64,000 bases of DNA from Pseudomonadota bacterium (GCA_023423935.1 JAFAEQ010000067.1:80762-144761); one strand, 5' to 3'; shown: positions 9,245 through 18,767, numbered from the stretch's first letter. Numbers and translations are program-made. Notes: generated by a model from the letters alone, not told the origin.

Positions 9245-12200
9245 GTTTTCTCGAGTTTCCCATTCGTCGCTACCAGTTCACGCTGGTGACATTTCTGTGT
9301 CTGGTCGTGATGGGCTGGTTCGCGTTCGCCTCCGTACCGCGCGAAGAAGATCCGTCTTTCAAGATTCCGGCGTTCTTCATCACCGTGATCTATCCGGGCG
9401 CGGATCCGATCGATCTGGAACGTCTGGTCGCAAAGCCCATTGAGGATCGTATTGCCGAGCTCGACGATCTGAAGAAAACCGAAACGTCGATTTTCGATGG
9501 CGTCGCCGTCATCGCCATCGAGTTCCAGGCGTACGTGGATCCCGACAAGAAGTACGACGAGGTCACTCGCGAAGTAAACGCATTGCGTCCCGACATGCCG
9601 GCGGACATTGCGCGACTCGAGATCCGCAAGCTGAGCCCCGGGCTCGTCAACATCGTGCAACTCGCGCTGGTTTCCGACACTGCTCCCTATCGCGAGCTCG
9701 AAGATCAGGCGCGTCAACTGCGCGACTTGCTGAAGACCGTCGACGGCGTACGCACGTCGGAAAGCTGGGCATTCCCCGCGCGTGAGCTGCGCGTTGAGCT
9801 CGATGTGAAACGCATGGCAGAGCTCAACATCGTACCGGCGCGCGTTATTCAGGCGATCGAGAGCGAGAATGCGAACGTGCCCGCAGGCGTGATCGACATC
9901 GGTCCGCGCAGCTTCAGCCTGAAGACTTCAGGCAGTTATGAATCGCTCGATCAGGTGCGCGATACGGTCGTCGCTGCTGTCGAAGGCCGGATCGTTCGGG
10001 TGCGCGACATCGCGACCGTGCGCTGGGATGAACAACCCTACAGCTATATCGGGCGCTTCAATGGCAAACGCGCGGTATTCGTCACTGCCAATCAGAAGGA
10101 GGGCTACAACATTCTGAAAGTGCGCGCGCGGATCGACGACGCACTCACTCAGTTCAAGGCCGGATTACCGAAGCGCATCCAGCTCGAGCAAGGCTTCGAT
10201 CAGTCGCGAAACGTGGGCCACAGACTCTCGCGCCTGTACACCGACTTCGGCATCGCCATCGCACTCGTGCTGCTGACGTTGCTGCCGCTCGGCTGGCGCG
10301 CAGCAGGCATCGTGATGATTTCGATTCCGCTGTCGCTCGCGTTCGGCCTCGCAATGCTCTATTTCATGGGCTATTCGCTCAATCAGTTGTCCATCGCAGG
10401 CTTCGTCGTGGCACTGGGACTGCTGGTCGATGACTCCATCGTCGTCACCGAGAACATCGCGCGACATCTGCGCGAGGGCATGTCGCGAACCGCGGCGGCG
10501 CTGGCCGGAACGAAACAGATCTTCGTCGCCATTCTCGGCTGTACCGCAACGCTCATCTTCGCTTTCCTGCCGTTGATGGCACTTCCAGGCACCGCCGGCA
10601 AGTTCATTCGCGTGCTGCCGCTGACCGTGACCATGACGATCCTCGGTTCATTGCTGATCGCCTTGTTCATCATTCCGTTCCTTGCCAGCCGCGTCCTCAA
10701 GGAGGAGCGCGACGATCACGGCAATGTGTTCCTGCAGCGAGTGATGGGCGTGATCCATCGTTACTATCGTCCGGCGCTGCACTACTGCCTGGCGCGTCCG
10801 AAAGCGACGGTCATCGCGGCCATCGGGGGTTCGCTGCTGCTCTCGGGCGTGATCGTGGCAATCATCGGCAGCAGTCTTTTCCCGAAAGCGGATACGCCGC
10901 AGTTTCTGATTGCGATCGAAGCACCGAACGGAACGAGCCTCGAGGAAACGGATCGCGCGCTGCGCTTCGTCGAGGAGCGACTCCATGCGATGCCGGAAGT
11001 GAAAAGCTGGTTTGCGAACCTCGGCCACGGTAATCCGCAGATCTACTACAACCATATCGTGCGCAACGATTCGCCGAACTATGCGGAAGTGTTCGTGCAG
11101 CTGCACGACTACGACACGCGCCGCACACCGCAGAAACTCGAGGAGTTACGCGCTGCGATGACCGACTATCCGTCGGCGCGCATCTACGTGAAGGAGTTCG
11201 TGAACGGTCCGCCGATCACCGCACCGATTGCCGCGCGCGTGATCGGCGGCGACTTGCAGACCATCGAAAAGCTTGCGGCCGATGTGGAGAAACTGCTCGA
11301 AGACACGCCCGGTACCCGCGATGTGCTGAATCCGCTGAAGGTTGCACGTACTAATCTGCGTCTTGCGGTCGACTCGCAGAAGGCGAGCATGCTCGGCGTG
11401 CCGACCATCGAGTTCGATCGGGCCGTGCGCCTGTCAGTGGCAGGAATCCCTGCAGGCACGTTCAAAGATGAAAGCGGCGAGCAGTACGACATCGTCGTGC
11501 GTACGCCCGTCGGCACTCGCGCCGATCTGAACACGCTCGGTGAAGTCCGCGTACCCTCACTCTCAGGCGCGACGCTTCCTCTTTCGCAGCTCGCCTCGCT
11601 CGAGTTCGAGCGCGCACCGACGCAGATCCAGCGCTACGACCGCGAGCGCGCCGTCACGATCAATTCGGACGTGCAGCTCGGTTACAACACCGCCAAGGTG
11701 ACCAGCGAAGTCGTGAAGCGTCTCAATGCGATGGAGTGGCCGCGCGGCTATCGCTATGTGCTTGGCGGCGAAGCCGAATCGGGCGCGGAATCGTTCGCCG
11801 GCATCGGCACCGCGACCATCGTCGCGCTCTTCGGCATCTTTGCAGTGCTGGTGCTGGAATTCGGCAGCTTCAAGTCGACACTGATCGTGCTCACCGTCGT
11901 CCCGCTCGGAATTTTCGGCGGCTTCGTCGCGCTGTTGCTCACGGGCAATTCCGTCTCATTCACGGCGAGCATCGGCTTCATCGCGCTCATCGGCATCGAG
12001 ATCAAGAACTCGATCCTGCTCGTCGACTTCACCAATCAGCTGCGCGAGGGCGGCACACCGCTGGATGAAGCGATCGAGCGTGCAGGCGAGATTCGCTTTC
12101 TGCCTATTCTGCTCACATCGGCGACTGCGATCGGCGGGTTGCTTCCGCTTGCCGTTCAGAACATCGGCCTGTACTCACCCATGGCCTGGGTGATCATCGG

Positions 12201-12339
12201 CGGGTTGGTCTCTTCGACCTTCCTCGCGCGACTGGTCACGCCGGTGATGTACAAGTTGATCCCGCCAGCAGTCGACGTACAGACGAATACTCCAGACACC
12301 GACGTCCAAGCCGCCCCTGCATCGCCTGCGGCCAGTTGA
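9241..12339 (+). CDS. RND-family efflux permease
   Basis: 1032 residues, the full length of RND transporters, starting at a GTG that overlaps the adaptor stop (GTGA). The sequence has the duplicated RND plan: TM1, periplasmic porter domain, a TM bundle containing LGLLVDDSIVVTENIARHL, a second porter domain, and a C-terminal bundle with IGIEIKNSILLVDFTNQLREGG. These match multidrug (HAE1-like) rather than metal RND proteins. It would be the proton-driven pump of the tripartite system with the two preceding genes, probably under the TetR regulator. Substrates cannot be read from sequence. Confidence 0.93.
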   Translation: MSFLEFPIRRYQFTLVTFLCLVVMGWFAFASVPREEDPSFKIPAFFITVIYPGADPIDLERLVAKPIEDRIAELDDLKKTETSIFDGVAVIAIEFQAYVDPDKKYDEVTREVNALRPDMPADIARLEIRKLSPGLVNIVQLALVSDTAPYRELEDQARQLRDLLKTVDGVRTSESWAFPARELRVELDVKRMAELNIVPARVIQAIESENANVPAGVIDIGPRSFSLKTSGSYESLDQVRDTVVAAVEGRIVRVRDIATVRWDEQPYSYIGRFNGKRAVFVTANQKEGYNILKVRARIDDALTQFKAGLPKRIQLEQGFDQSRNVGHRLSRLYTDFGIAIALVLLTLLPLGWRAAGIVMISIPLSLAFGLAMLYFMGYSLNQLSIAGFVVALGLLVDDSIVVTENIARHLREGMSRTAAALAGTKQIFVAILGCTATLIFAFLPLMALPGTAGKFIRVLPLTVTMTILGSLLIALFIIPFLASRVLKEERDDHGNVFLQRVMGVIHRYYRPALHYCLARPKATVIAAIGGSLLLSGVIVAIIGSSLFPKADTPQFLIAIEAPNGTSLEETDRALRFVEERLHAMPEVKSWFANLGHGNPQIYYNHIVRNDSPNYAEVFVQLHDYDTRRTPQKLEELRAAMTDYPSARIYVKEFVNGPPITAPIAARVIGGDLQTIEKLAADVEKLLEDTPGTRDVLNPLKVARTNLRLAVDSQKASMLGVPTIEFDRAVRLSVAGIPAGTFKDESGEQYDIVVRTPVGTRADLNTLGEVRVPSLSGATLPLSQLASLEFERAPTQIQRYDRERAVTINSDVQLGYNTAKVTSEVVKRLNAMEWPRGYRYVLGGEAESGAESFAGIGTATIVALFGIFAVLVLEFGSFKSTLIVLTVVPLGIFGGFVALLLTGNSVSFTASIGFIALIGIEIKNSILLVDFTNQLREGGTPLDEAIERAGEIRFLPILLTSATAIGGLLPLAVQNIGLYSPMAWVIIGGLVSSTFLARLVTPVMYKLIPPAVDVQTNTPDTDVQAAPASPAAS

Positions 12340-12417
12340 GCCTGACAAAGTGGGTCGGCCACGCACCTTGTAGCGTCCGTGCGATTACACTCGACGCTGG
12401 ATCATTCGAGGTGCGGT

Positions 12418-13071
12418 ATGACAACGGCTTTGCGTATTGATTTCGTCTCGGACGTGGCGTGTCCGTGGTGTGCCGTCGGGTTGAAATCGCTCGAGCAGGC
12501 TCTCGAGAAGCTGCAGGGCGAGGTCAGCGCCGAGATTCATTTCCAGCCATTCGAACTGAACCCCAACATGCCGCCGGGCGGACAGGACATCGTCGAGCAT
12601 CTCGCCCAGAAGTATGGATCGACGCCAGCGCAACTCGCGCAGAATCAGGAGCGGCTGCGTGAGCGTGGCGAAGAGCTCGGGTTCATCTTCGATCTCCAAA
12701 AGCGCACCCGCATCTACAACACGTTCGATGCGCACCGGTTGCTGCATTGGGCCGAAGGTCAGGGCAAGCAGCGAGAGCTCAAGCATGCGCTGCTGCGTGC
12801 GTACTTCACGGACGGCCGCGATCCGAGCGATCGCGAGGTGCTGGTGAACGTCGCAGGAAGCGTCGGTCTGAATGCTCAAGAAGCCGCTGCGGTACTCGAC
12901 TCCGGGCAGTACGCCCAGGAAGTGCGTGAAGCCGAACAGTTCTTCCAGCGCCAGGGCATTCAGGCAGTACCGTCCGTCATCATCGATCGACAGTATTTGA
13001 TCCAGGGTGGCCAGCCGGTCGAAGCGTTCGAACAGGCGCTGCGCCAGATCGCGGCGGAAAAGAACAAGTAA
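12418..13071 (+). CDS. DsbA-family oxidoreductase (FrnE-like), cytoplasmic
   Basis: 217 residues starting MTTALRIDFVSDVACPWC, with thioredoxin-like active site C15-P-W-C18 and no signal peptide. The helical insertion and C-terminal VPSVIIDRQYLIQGGQPVEAFEQAL, with a cis-proline, fit FrnE/2-hydroxychromene-isomerase-like DsbA proteins. The ATG at 12418 has GAGG just upstream and begins exactly at the conserved domain; an earlier in-frame ATG at 12379 is less likely. Probable thiol-disulfide isomerase or reductase; physiological partner unknown. Confidence 0.88.
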   Translation: MTTALRIDFVSDVACPWCAVGLKSLEQALEKLQGEVSAEIHFQPFELNPNMPPGGQDIVEHLAQKYGSTPAQLAQNQERLRERGEELGFIFDLQKRTRIYNTFDAHRLLHWAEGQGKQRELKHALLRAYFTDGRDPSDREVLVNVAGSVGLNAQEAAAVLDSGQYAQEVREAEQFFQRQGIQAVPSVIIDRQYLIQGGQPVEAFEQALRQIAAEKNK

Positions 13072-13079
13072 GTCGCTGC

Positions 13080-13112
13080 AGGCACGCACGATTGCGGCCT
13101 GGCAGCGTGCCT
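13080..13112 (+). terminator. Hairpin after the FrnE-like gene
   Basis: AGGCACGC (13080-13087) pairs with GCGTGCCT (13105-13112) and is followed by GTTT. It lies 9 nt after the preceding stop. It also covers an in-frame ATG at 13092, which argues that the next gene starts downstream. Confidence 0.5.
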
Positions 13113-13148
13113 GTTTCAATGCCTCACTCATCAAGGATCGAGACTGTC

Positions 13149-14273
13149 GTGAAACTCGAGACGCTTTCTGTTCGCATCGGTCGTGAAGTCGAACCCAGCG
13201 GCGACGTCGCGCCAGCCATCCACCTGAGCACGACCTTCGAGCGTGATCCGGACGGCCAGTTTTCGCGCGGCTATTCCTATAGTCGTCCTGACAATCCAAG
13301 CCGCAAGGCACTCGAGCGATGCGTCGCGGCGCTGGAAGGCGGCGTCGGCGCGGTGACTTATGCCTCCGGTTCTGCCGCCTCGCTCGCCGTCTTTTATTTG
13401 TTGCGCCCGGGCGATCGCGTCATCGCACCGATCGAGTCGTACCACGGCACCGCGCTGCAGCTGCGCAGTCTGCTTGCGCCATTCGGCATCGAGCACACTT
13501 TCGTCGACATGACCGACATCGAGGCCGTGCGTGCGGCGCTGAAGTCGCGAACCAAGCTCGTATGGATCGAGACGCCCTCGAACCCGATGCTGAATCTGAC
13601 CGACATCGCGGCCGTGACTCAGCTCGCGCACGAACACGAAGCACTCGTCTGCTGCGACAACACTTTCGCAACGCCCGTGTGTCAGCGTCCGTTCGAGTTG
13701 GGCGTCGATCTGGTCATGCATTCATCGACCAAGTATTTCGGCGGCCACAGCGACGTGATGGGCGGCGCCGTGATCGCACGGACGAGCGAGGAGTTATTGA
13801 ACCGCCTGCGCGACTATCAGGCCACGGCGGGCAGCGTGCCCTCCCCCTTCGATTGCTGGCTCATCCGCCGCAGCCTCACGACACTGTCATGCCGCGTTCG
13901 CGCGCAATCGGCCACTGCGGCTGCGATCGCCAGCTTCCTGCAGTCGCAGCCCGGCATCGAGCGCGTCTTCTATCCGGGACTCGAATCTCATCGCGGTCAC
14001 GAAATCGCGCGCAGACAGATGCCCGGCGGCTTCGGCGCCATGGTGTCTTTCTGTGTGCGCGGCGACCGCGCTGAAGCCTTCGCCATCGCCAACAGACTTC
14101 GCTACTTCACACGCGCAACGAGTCTGGGCGGCGTCGAATCTCTCATCGAACACCGCGCCTCGGTCGAAGGACCGCATTCGATCACTCCGGAGAACCTGCT
14201 GAGGGTTTCGGTGGGACTCGAACATGCGGAAGATCTGATCGGCGATCTCGCGCAAGCGATCAACGGCAATTGA
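13149..14273 (+). CDS. Cys/Met metabolism PLP-dependent enzyme (cystathionine gamma-synthase/lyase family)
   Basis: 374 residues from a GTG start (VKLETLSVRIGREVEPSGDVAPAIHLSTTFERD), the family-typical opening. The pyridoxal phosphate lysine is K195 in HSSTKYFGGHSDVMGG. Other hallmarks are YASGSAA (about 71-77), ETPSNPMLNL (141-150), and SLGGVESLIEHRAS near the C terminus. Members catalyse gamma-replacement or elimination in transsulfuration; synthase, gamma-lyase and O-acyl-homoserine sulfhydrylase activities cannot be separated by eye. In-frame ATGs at 13092 and 13119 are possible but lie in or near the hairpin. Its stop falls at the first base pairs of a 7-nt-period repeat. Confidence 0.88.
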   Translation: MKLETLSVRIGREVEPSGDVAPAIHLSTTFERDPDGQFSRGYSYSRPDNPSRKALERCVAALEGGVGAVTYASGSAASLAVFYLLRPGDRVIAPIESYHGTALQLRSLLAPFGIEHTFVDMTDIEAVRAALKSRTKLVWIETPSNPMLNLTDIAAVTQLAHEHEALVCCDNTFATPVCQRPFELGVDLVMHSSTKYFGGHSDVMGGAVIARTSEELLNRLRDYQATAGSVPSPFDCWLIRRSLTTLSCRVRAQSATAAAIASFLQSQPGIERVFYPGLESHRGHEIARRQMPGGFGAMVSFCVRGDRAEAFAIANRLRYFTRATSLGGVESLIEHRASVEGPHSITPENLLRVSVGLEHAEDLIGDLAQAINGN

Positions 14274-14486
14274 CAATGGATAATGGACAATTGACAACGA
14301 AGATCGTGAAAGACGACACGACATCACACAACCGAGACGCTGAGCAATGAGCATTGCGCGGCGGATAACGCGCGATCTCGACCGTGAGCGCTCTCTACCT
14401 TCCGGATATCAATTGTCCATTGTCAATTGTCAATTCTCTTCCTCTCCGGATCTCAATTGTCCATTGTCAATTATCAATTCTCTTCC
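14272..14486. repeat. Inverted pair of 7-nt-period CAATTGT arrays
   Basis: Left arm 14272-14298 reads as heptads ACAATGG, ATAATGG, ACAATTG. Right arms 14410-14439 and 14454-14486 read CAATTGT, CCATTGT, CAATTGT/CAATTAT, CAATTCT in the opposite orientation; the two right arms are near copies of each other. The spacer 14300-14405 is non-repetitive. The element lies between the ends of convergent genes, and the last arm forms the final codons and stop of the XRE gene. Confidence 0.75.
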
Positions 14487-15213
14487 TGATTCCCTGAAAC
14501 ATCGAGAACACCCAGGGCCTGAAGGCCGCGAGCATCGCGACGTTCTTTTTCTCCGCTGCGGGCAGACCGACGTCGAGCGTCGCAAGTTCGGCGAAGTCGC
14601 GGGCGAGTTGTTCCAGCTTGCGAATCAGAACGCGAGTGGATGCTTCGGACAGTTCTGCCGAACGAAAATGCAGTACCTCATCGTTCGCGTGGAACTCGGA
14701 TTGCAGAAACTCTGCTTTCACCTGCTGTTCGTACACCTGATGGACCGGGCCATCCATGCGCCAGCTCACCACCGGGCCGACGCGCAATCGCGCCTTGAGC
14801 CGCGGTTGAAGCTCGATGAGGCGTGCCGCATCGAGCTTCACGTAGAGCTCGCGTAACGCGCGCTCCGATAGATCCATGCGATCCATGATCTCGGCACTGC
14901 TGCGACCGTTCAGCAACAGATAGAAACAGGCCAGCAGTCGTGCGTTGCTCGCGAGTAGCTGTTCCTGCTCCAGGCTCAGGTACTGCGAGCCGGACTCGTG
15001 AGCATGCGTCGCCGTGCGCACCAGCTCGCTCATGCTGATGCCCACGGCGCTGCAGATGCTCTCCAGACGCTGCAACGTGAACGTCTCCTCGGAGAACACG
15101 CGCTTGATCGAGCCTTCGCTCAGGCCGACCCGTTTGGCGACGTCTTTATAAGTAAGTCCGCGCGTTTTCAGATTGCGCTTCAGGACATCGATGATCTGAG
15201 CTGTTTCGCTCAC
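14467..15213 (-). CDS. XRE-family (helix-turn-helix) transcriptional regulator
   Basis: 248 residues. An HTH_XRE/HTH_3 domain covers about 5-65 (LKTRGLTYKDVAKRVGLSEGSIKRVFSEETFTLQRLESICSAVGISMSEL). The remaining ~180 residues are a helical domain of unknown ligand, with LRELYVKLDAARLIELQPRLKARLRVGPVVSWR suggesting a second winged-helix-like fold. The gene is divergent from the outer membrane protein gene at 15479, which it may regulate. The last four codons (RIDN) and the TAA come from the heptad repeat at its 3' end, so the native C terminus may have differed. Confidence 0.85.
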   Translation of the reverse strand: MSETAQIIDVLKRNLKTRGLTYKDVAKRVGLSEGSIKRVFSEETFTLQRLESICSAVGISMSELVRTATHAHESGSQYLSLEQEQLLASNARLLACFYLLLNGRSSAEIMDRMDLSERALRELYVKLDAARLIELQPRLKARLRVGPVVSWRMDGPVHQVYEQQVKAEFLQSEFHANDEVLHFRSAELSEASTRVLIRKLEQLARDFAELATLDVGLPAAEKKNVAMLAAFRPWVFSMFQGIRKRIDN

Positions 15214-15478
15214 GTGAATACCTTCTTGTTATCGCTCGCGCAGTACGCGGCTCGTGGAAGCCGCAGCGCATCAGTCGGGTTCCGCGCGTAGGCGGAATCA
15301 TTACCGGCGCGCATTGCACTGTCCACGCTCGCGCAGGCGCAGCCTCATTGCCTGCGCCAGTCGCGGATTCCGTGCCTCGATGTCGCGGGAAGTGTCACTT
15401 CGCACGACTGCATTGAACCGCTCGCTGCGCGACTCTAGTGTCCGCGCCATCATTGGCCTCAACGACGACGGAGTCACC

Positions 15479-16042
15479 ATGCTGAAGTCAGCTGTCGCAC
15501 TCGCAATGCTGTGTGCGTTGACGACCGGATCGGCCTTCGCGGCCGAGAAGACCGAGTTTCAGATCAGTCCGCGCGTGGGCCGCGGCGAGCTCAAGCTCGA
15601 TCAATTCAAGAACGTCGACGACGATCTCTACGAACAGGACACGGCAGGTGCTGGCGTGTCGTTCGGCGTGCTGACACGCGTGGGCTTGCTGGTGGAAATC
15701 GGCACCGAGACATTCGGCAACTGGGACCTGTTCAACGCTGACGATGAATTCGAACTGCGTCAGTACTACGCGGCCCTCGGTTATCAGTTCGAGCTCGGCG
15801 AGGGCTGGCGCCTGGTCCCGAAAGTCGGTCGCACGAAATGGAAACTCAGCAGCGACGAAGGCTGGCTGTTCCATGACGACGACGTCGACAGCGACACCGC
15901 CCGCGGCTACGAGAACTTCTGGGAAATCGGCTTCGGCAAACGCGTCAACGACGTCATGACCCTCGGCGCCGCACTCCGCTCGGCAGACTTCGACTTCGGC
16001 AGGGCGGGCTCCGTGTCGTTCGTGATGACGTTCGGGTTCTGA
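15479..16042 (+). CDS. Small outer membrane beta-barrel protein, function unknown
   Basis: 187 residues. The signal peptide MLKSAVALAMLCALTTGSAFA is followed by alternating hydrophobic/polar strands ending in VSFVMTFGF, with the C-terminal aromatic residue typical of outer membrane barrels. Acidic stretches (DEFELRQYYAALGYQFELGEGW, FHDDDVDSD) and regular short strands resemble eight-stranded OmpA/OmpW-like barrels. The same frame is open upstream to 15254 but only this start yields a signal peptide. The 265-nt upstream gap contains a short inverted repeat (GCGCAGG / CCTGCGC, about 15330-15358) and no gene. Confidence 0.8.
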   Translation: MLKSAVALAMLCALTTGSAFAAEKTEFQISPRVGRGELKLDQFKNVDDDLYEQDTAGAGVSFGVLTRVGLLVEIGTETFGNWDLFNADDEFELRQYYAALGYQFELGEGWRLVPKVGRTKWKLSSDEGWLFHDDDVDSDTARGYENFWEIGFGKRVNDVMTLGAALRSADFDFGRAGSVSFVMTFGF

Positions 16043-16057
16043 TCGCGAAGCCGGACG

Positions 16058-16190
16058 AGATCTCCACGGGGTACACAGGGAACACCGGGCAAGAACTTCG
16101 AATACCGCACTGAGTTCGCGACTTGATCTCCGAGCAGCTTCTTGAGCCTTCGAACCCTGTGGCCCCCGTGTACCCCGTGGAAATTCTTCG
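16058..16190. repeat. CACGGGG inverted-arm element, copy 1
   Basis: The left arm (16058-16089) starts AGATCTCCACGGGG and continues with CACGGGG-like 9-nt steps. The right arm (16155-16190) is its inverted counterpart, ending CCCCGTGGAAATTCTTC. The ~65-nt spacer resembles no other copy. It fills the gap between two convergent genes. Confidence 0.8.
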
Positions 16191-16196
16191 TTGGAG

Positions 16197-16697
16197 CTAC
16201 CGCGAGGCCAACCGGCTCAACGCTTCGCCCGTGACGCGGAAGACGGTCCAGTCGTCCATGGGTTTGGCGCCGAGGGCTTTGTAGAAGTCGATCGCTCGCT
16301 GGTTCCAGTCGAGGACCGACCATTCCAGGCGGCCGTAATTGCGCTCCATGCAGAGGCCGGCGAGATGGCGGAGCAGCTGTTCGCCGTGGCCCTGGCCGCG
16401 AAATTTCGGTCGCACGTACAGATCTTCCAGATACAGCCCCGGTCGCCCCAGGAAGGTCGAGAAGTTCGGGAAGAAAAGCGCGAAGCCGGAGACCTCATCG
16501 TTCGCTTCGGCAATAACGACCTCGGCACCAGGTCGCGCGCCGAACAGCGTCTCACGCAGCAGGTCCTCGCTCGCGACCACCTCATGTGAAAGACGCTCGA
16601 ACTCGGCAAGCTCGCGAATGAGCCTGAGGATGGTCGGCACATCGTCCGCGGTCGCGCGGCGAATCGCACATCCGCTGTTACTCACGATATTGGTCAT
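16197..16697 (-). CDS. GNAT-family N-acetyltransferase
   Basis: 166 residues. The GNAT fold is clear: IRRATADDVPTILRLIRELAEFE at the N terminus, then LYLEDLYVRPKFRGQGHGEQLLRHLA carrying the acetyl-CoA pyrophosphate loop (R/Q-x-x-G-x-G), and LEWSVLDWNQRAIDFYKALGAKPMDDW near the C terminus. The order matches spermidine/thialysine acetyltransferase-like proteins (SAT2 type), so an amine substrate is plausible but unproven. Divergent from the LysR-type gene at 16837. Confidence 0.88.
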   Translation of the reverse strand: MTNIVSNSGCAIRRATADDVPTILRLIRELAEFERLSHEVVASEDLLRETLFGARPGAEVVIAEANDEVSGFALFFPNFSTFLGRPGLYLEDLYVRPKFRGQGHGEQLLRHLAGLCMERNYGRLEWSVLDWNQRAIDFYKALGAKPMDDWTVFRVTGEALSRLASR

Positions 16698-16836
16698 GGG
16701 GCACTCACGGATCTGATCAGGACTTGAGCCGCCGACGCCGGAACGAAGCTTGCTCCGTTAAGGCATCCCATATATTTTGCGCCTGCAGGGTCGGGTTATC
16801 GGGCAAGGGATCAAAATAAACTGAATAATGGCCTAG

Positions 16837-17760
16837 ATGGTGGAGCATTCCAAACTGCCGCTCAATGCACTGCGCGCCTTCGAGGCTGTCGCAGCCCATC
16901 TGAGCTTCACCGACGCGGCACGCTCGTTGAACGTCACGACTGCCGCGGTCAGTTCTCACATCAAATCGCTCGAGGAATATCTCGAGACCCCGCTGTTCGT
17001 CAGGCATAGCCGCTCCGTTCGGCTCACTCCTCAAGGTGCGCGTTTGCTGCCCGGTATCCAGCGAGGCATGGGCGAGCTCACACGCGCGGTCGATCAGCTT
17101 CGGCAGGATCGCTCCAGCGGATTGCTCAACATCAGTCTGCTCGGTTCATTTCTGCAGAAATGGTTGCTGCCGCGCCTCGGCGATTTCTATCAGAAGTATC
17201 CCGATGTGGATCTGCGCTTCAACGCAAGCCGCGAGCTCGTGGACTTCATGCACACCGATTTCCACGCTGCCGTGCGCTACGGCGGCGGTCATTGGGAGAA
17301 TCTGCAGGCCGAACGCATGCTCGACGACTGGGTGTTCCCCGTGACGAGCCCGGCCTTGCTCGCGAAGCTCGGCCCCATCAACACGCTCGGCGATCTGAAC
17401 AAGTATCAGTTGCTGCACAGCGCGAGCGAACCGTGGGTCGACTGGTTGCGACGTGTCGGCGGCGATACCACACGCGTCGAGCGCGGACCGGTGCTCGATG
17501 ATTCCGCATCGTTGCTGGCCGCCGCAGAACAGGGTCATGGCCTCGCACTCGCACGCTGGTCACTGGTCGCAGGCGATCTCGCCGCAGGACGACTGGTGCG
17601 CCCCTCGGCGCAGAGTGTGCGTCAGCTCAACTCCTATTATTTCGTCGCCCCGCCCCATCATTTCGAATTGCCGAAAGTGCTCCGCTTCAGAGACTGGCTG
17701 CGCGCCGTGTGCAGCGAGTTCCCGCCGCCCGAGGGCGAACGCTTAGAGCCGGAGCTCTAG
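16837..17760 (+). CDS. LysR-family transcriptional regulator (GcvA-like)
   Basis: 307 residues with an N-terminal winged helix-turn-helix (LPLNALRAFEAVAAHLSFTDAARSLNVTTAAVSSHIKSLEEYLETPLFVR) and a periplasmic-binding-like effector domain from about 95 on (LLNISLLGSFLQKWLLPRLGDF). The N-terminal pattern is GcvA-type. The upstream gap has an AT-rich patch (TATATATTTTG near 16770) suitable for a promoter. Target and coinducer unknown; the divergent GNAT gene is the simplest candidate. Confidence 0.9.
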   Translation: MVEHSKLPLNALRAFEAVAAHLSFTDAARSLNVTTAAVSSHIKSLEEYLETPLFVRHSRSVRLTPQGARLLPGIQRGMGELTRAVDQLRQDRSSGLLNISLLGSFLQKWLLPRLGDFYQKYPDVDLRFNASRELVDFMHTDFHAAVRYGGGHWENLQAERMLDDWVFPVTSPALLAKLGPINTLGDLNKYQLLHSASEPWVDWLRRVGGDTTRVERGPVLDDSASLLAAAEQGHGLALARWSLVAGDLAAGRLVRPSAQSVRQLNSYYFVAPPHHFELPKVLRFRDWLRAVCSEFPPPEGERLEPEL

Positions 17761-17790
17761 TATGGGAAAGAGCCGGATCTCACAGAGGCT

Positions 17791-18260
17791 CTAGTCACTA
17801 GCTACTAGCTACTAGCTACTAGCTACTAGGTACTAGGTACTAGGTACTAGCCAGAGATGGACACTGGGGAAAATAGTCCCCTGTGGGTTCGGCTTTAGCC
17901 GAACAACTCTGCCTGTGGGTCCGGCCCAGCCGGACAAGAGACCTGTTCGACTGAAGTCGAACCTACAGGTGCAACAGCTATCCGCTGCAGGTCCGGCTGT
18001 AGCCGGAGAGAAGATGCACGACTGAAGTCGTGCCCACCAAGAGGCAAAGAGGCAGAGGCGGCAGCTGTCCCTGTGGGTTCGGCTTTAGCCGAACAACTTC
18101 TGCCTGTGGCTCGGCTTCAGCCAGGCTTCAGGCGGACATTGGCCGGACAAGACACTTCCGTTTCTGGCTAGCGGCTAGCGCCTAGCGACTAGGGAGGGAC
18201 CAGGGACCAGCGAGTTGAGCTGCACCTGTGGGTCCGGTCTCAGCGGACAAGACCGAACCC
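17791..18260. repeat. CTAG heptad array plus cluster of REP-like hairpins
   Basis: 17791-17852 is a 7-nt-period array (CTAGCTA, then CTAGGTA) with nine CTAG sites. From 17880 follow REP-like hairpins: GTTCGGCTTTAGCCGAAC at 17887-17904 and again at 18077-18094, GTCCGGCCCAGCCGGAC at 17919-17935, GTTCGACTGAAGTCGAAC at 17945-17962, a GTCCGGC version at 17991-18008 and GCACGACTGAAGTCGTGC at 18016-18033. Several are preceded by TGTGGG. No coding region is supported in 17761-18285. Confidence 0.85.
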
Positions 18261-18285
18261 CCAGATTCGAATCACGCCTCCAACC

Positions 18286-18708
18286 TCAGACCGTCTTCAA
18301 CTGCGCAGTACCTGCGACCTTCTCGCGAGCCTTGACCGGCGAAGCCTGCAGCGCCACCACGATCGCGAGCACCACCAGGAACAGCGGATATTCCCAACCG
18401 CCGTTCGGCGCGCTGAAGACCCAGCCATTGCCACTATGCGCCCACAACGCACCGATGAGCACAGGAACGGTGGCCAGCGCGGTCCAGCGAACCTGGATCC
18501 CGAGCACGAGCAGCACACCGGCAATCGCTTCGATGGCAAAGACTGCGTAAGCCAGCGAAGCCGGCAATCCGATCGATGCGAAGTACTGCGCCGTGCCGGG
18601 GAGCGTGAACATGAAGTATTTCAGGATCACGCTATGCGCGATGAACATGAGGCCGAGCGAAACGCGCAGAAGCGTATTGCCCGCCTGCTGACTGTCGAAC
18701 TTGAACAT
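18286..18708 (-). CDS. DoxX family inner-membrane protein
   Basis: 140 residues with four hydrophobic helices and the DoxX pattern LLRVSLGLMFIAHSVILKY near the N terminus, then AVFAIEAIAGVLLVLGIQVRWTALATVPVLIGALW. DoxX-like proteins are small membrane proteins linked to redox and thiosulfate chemistry in some bacteria; function is often unknown. The rhodanese-like gene ends 59 nt upstream on the same strand, so the two may form an operon. Confidence 0.85.
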   Translation of the reverse strand: MFKFDSQQAGNTLLRVSLGLMFIAHSVILKYFMFTLPGTAQYFASIGLPASLAYAVFAIEAIAGVLLVLGIQVRWTALATVPVLIGALWAHSGNGWVFSAPNGGWEYPLFLVVLAIVVALQASPVKAREKVAGTAQLKTV

Positions 18709-18767
18709 GACTTTTCTCCTGGATGATTGAAAAACGTTTGACTTGAACTGCGCGACTGATCGATCGA

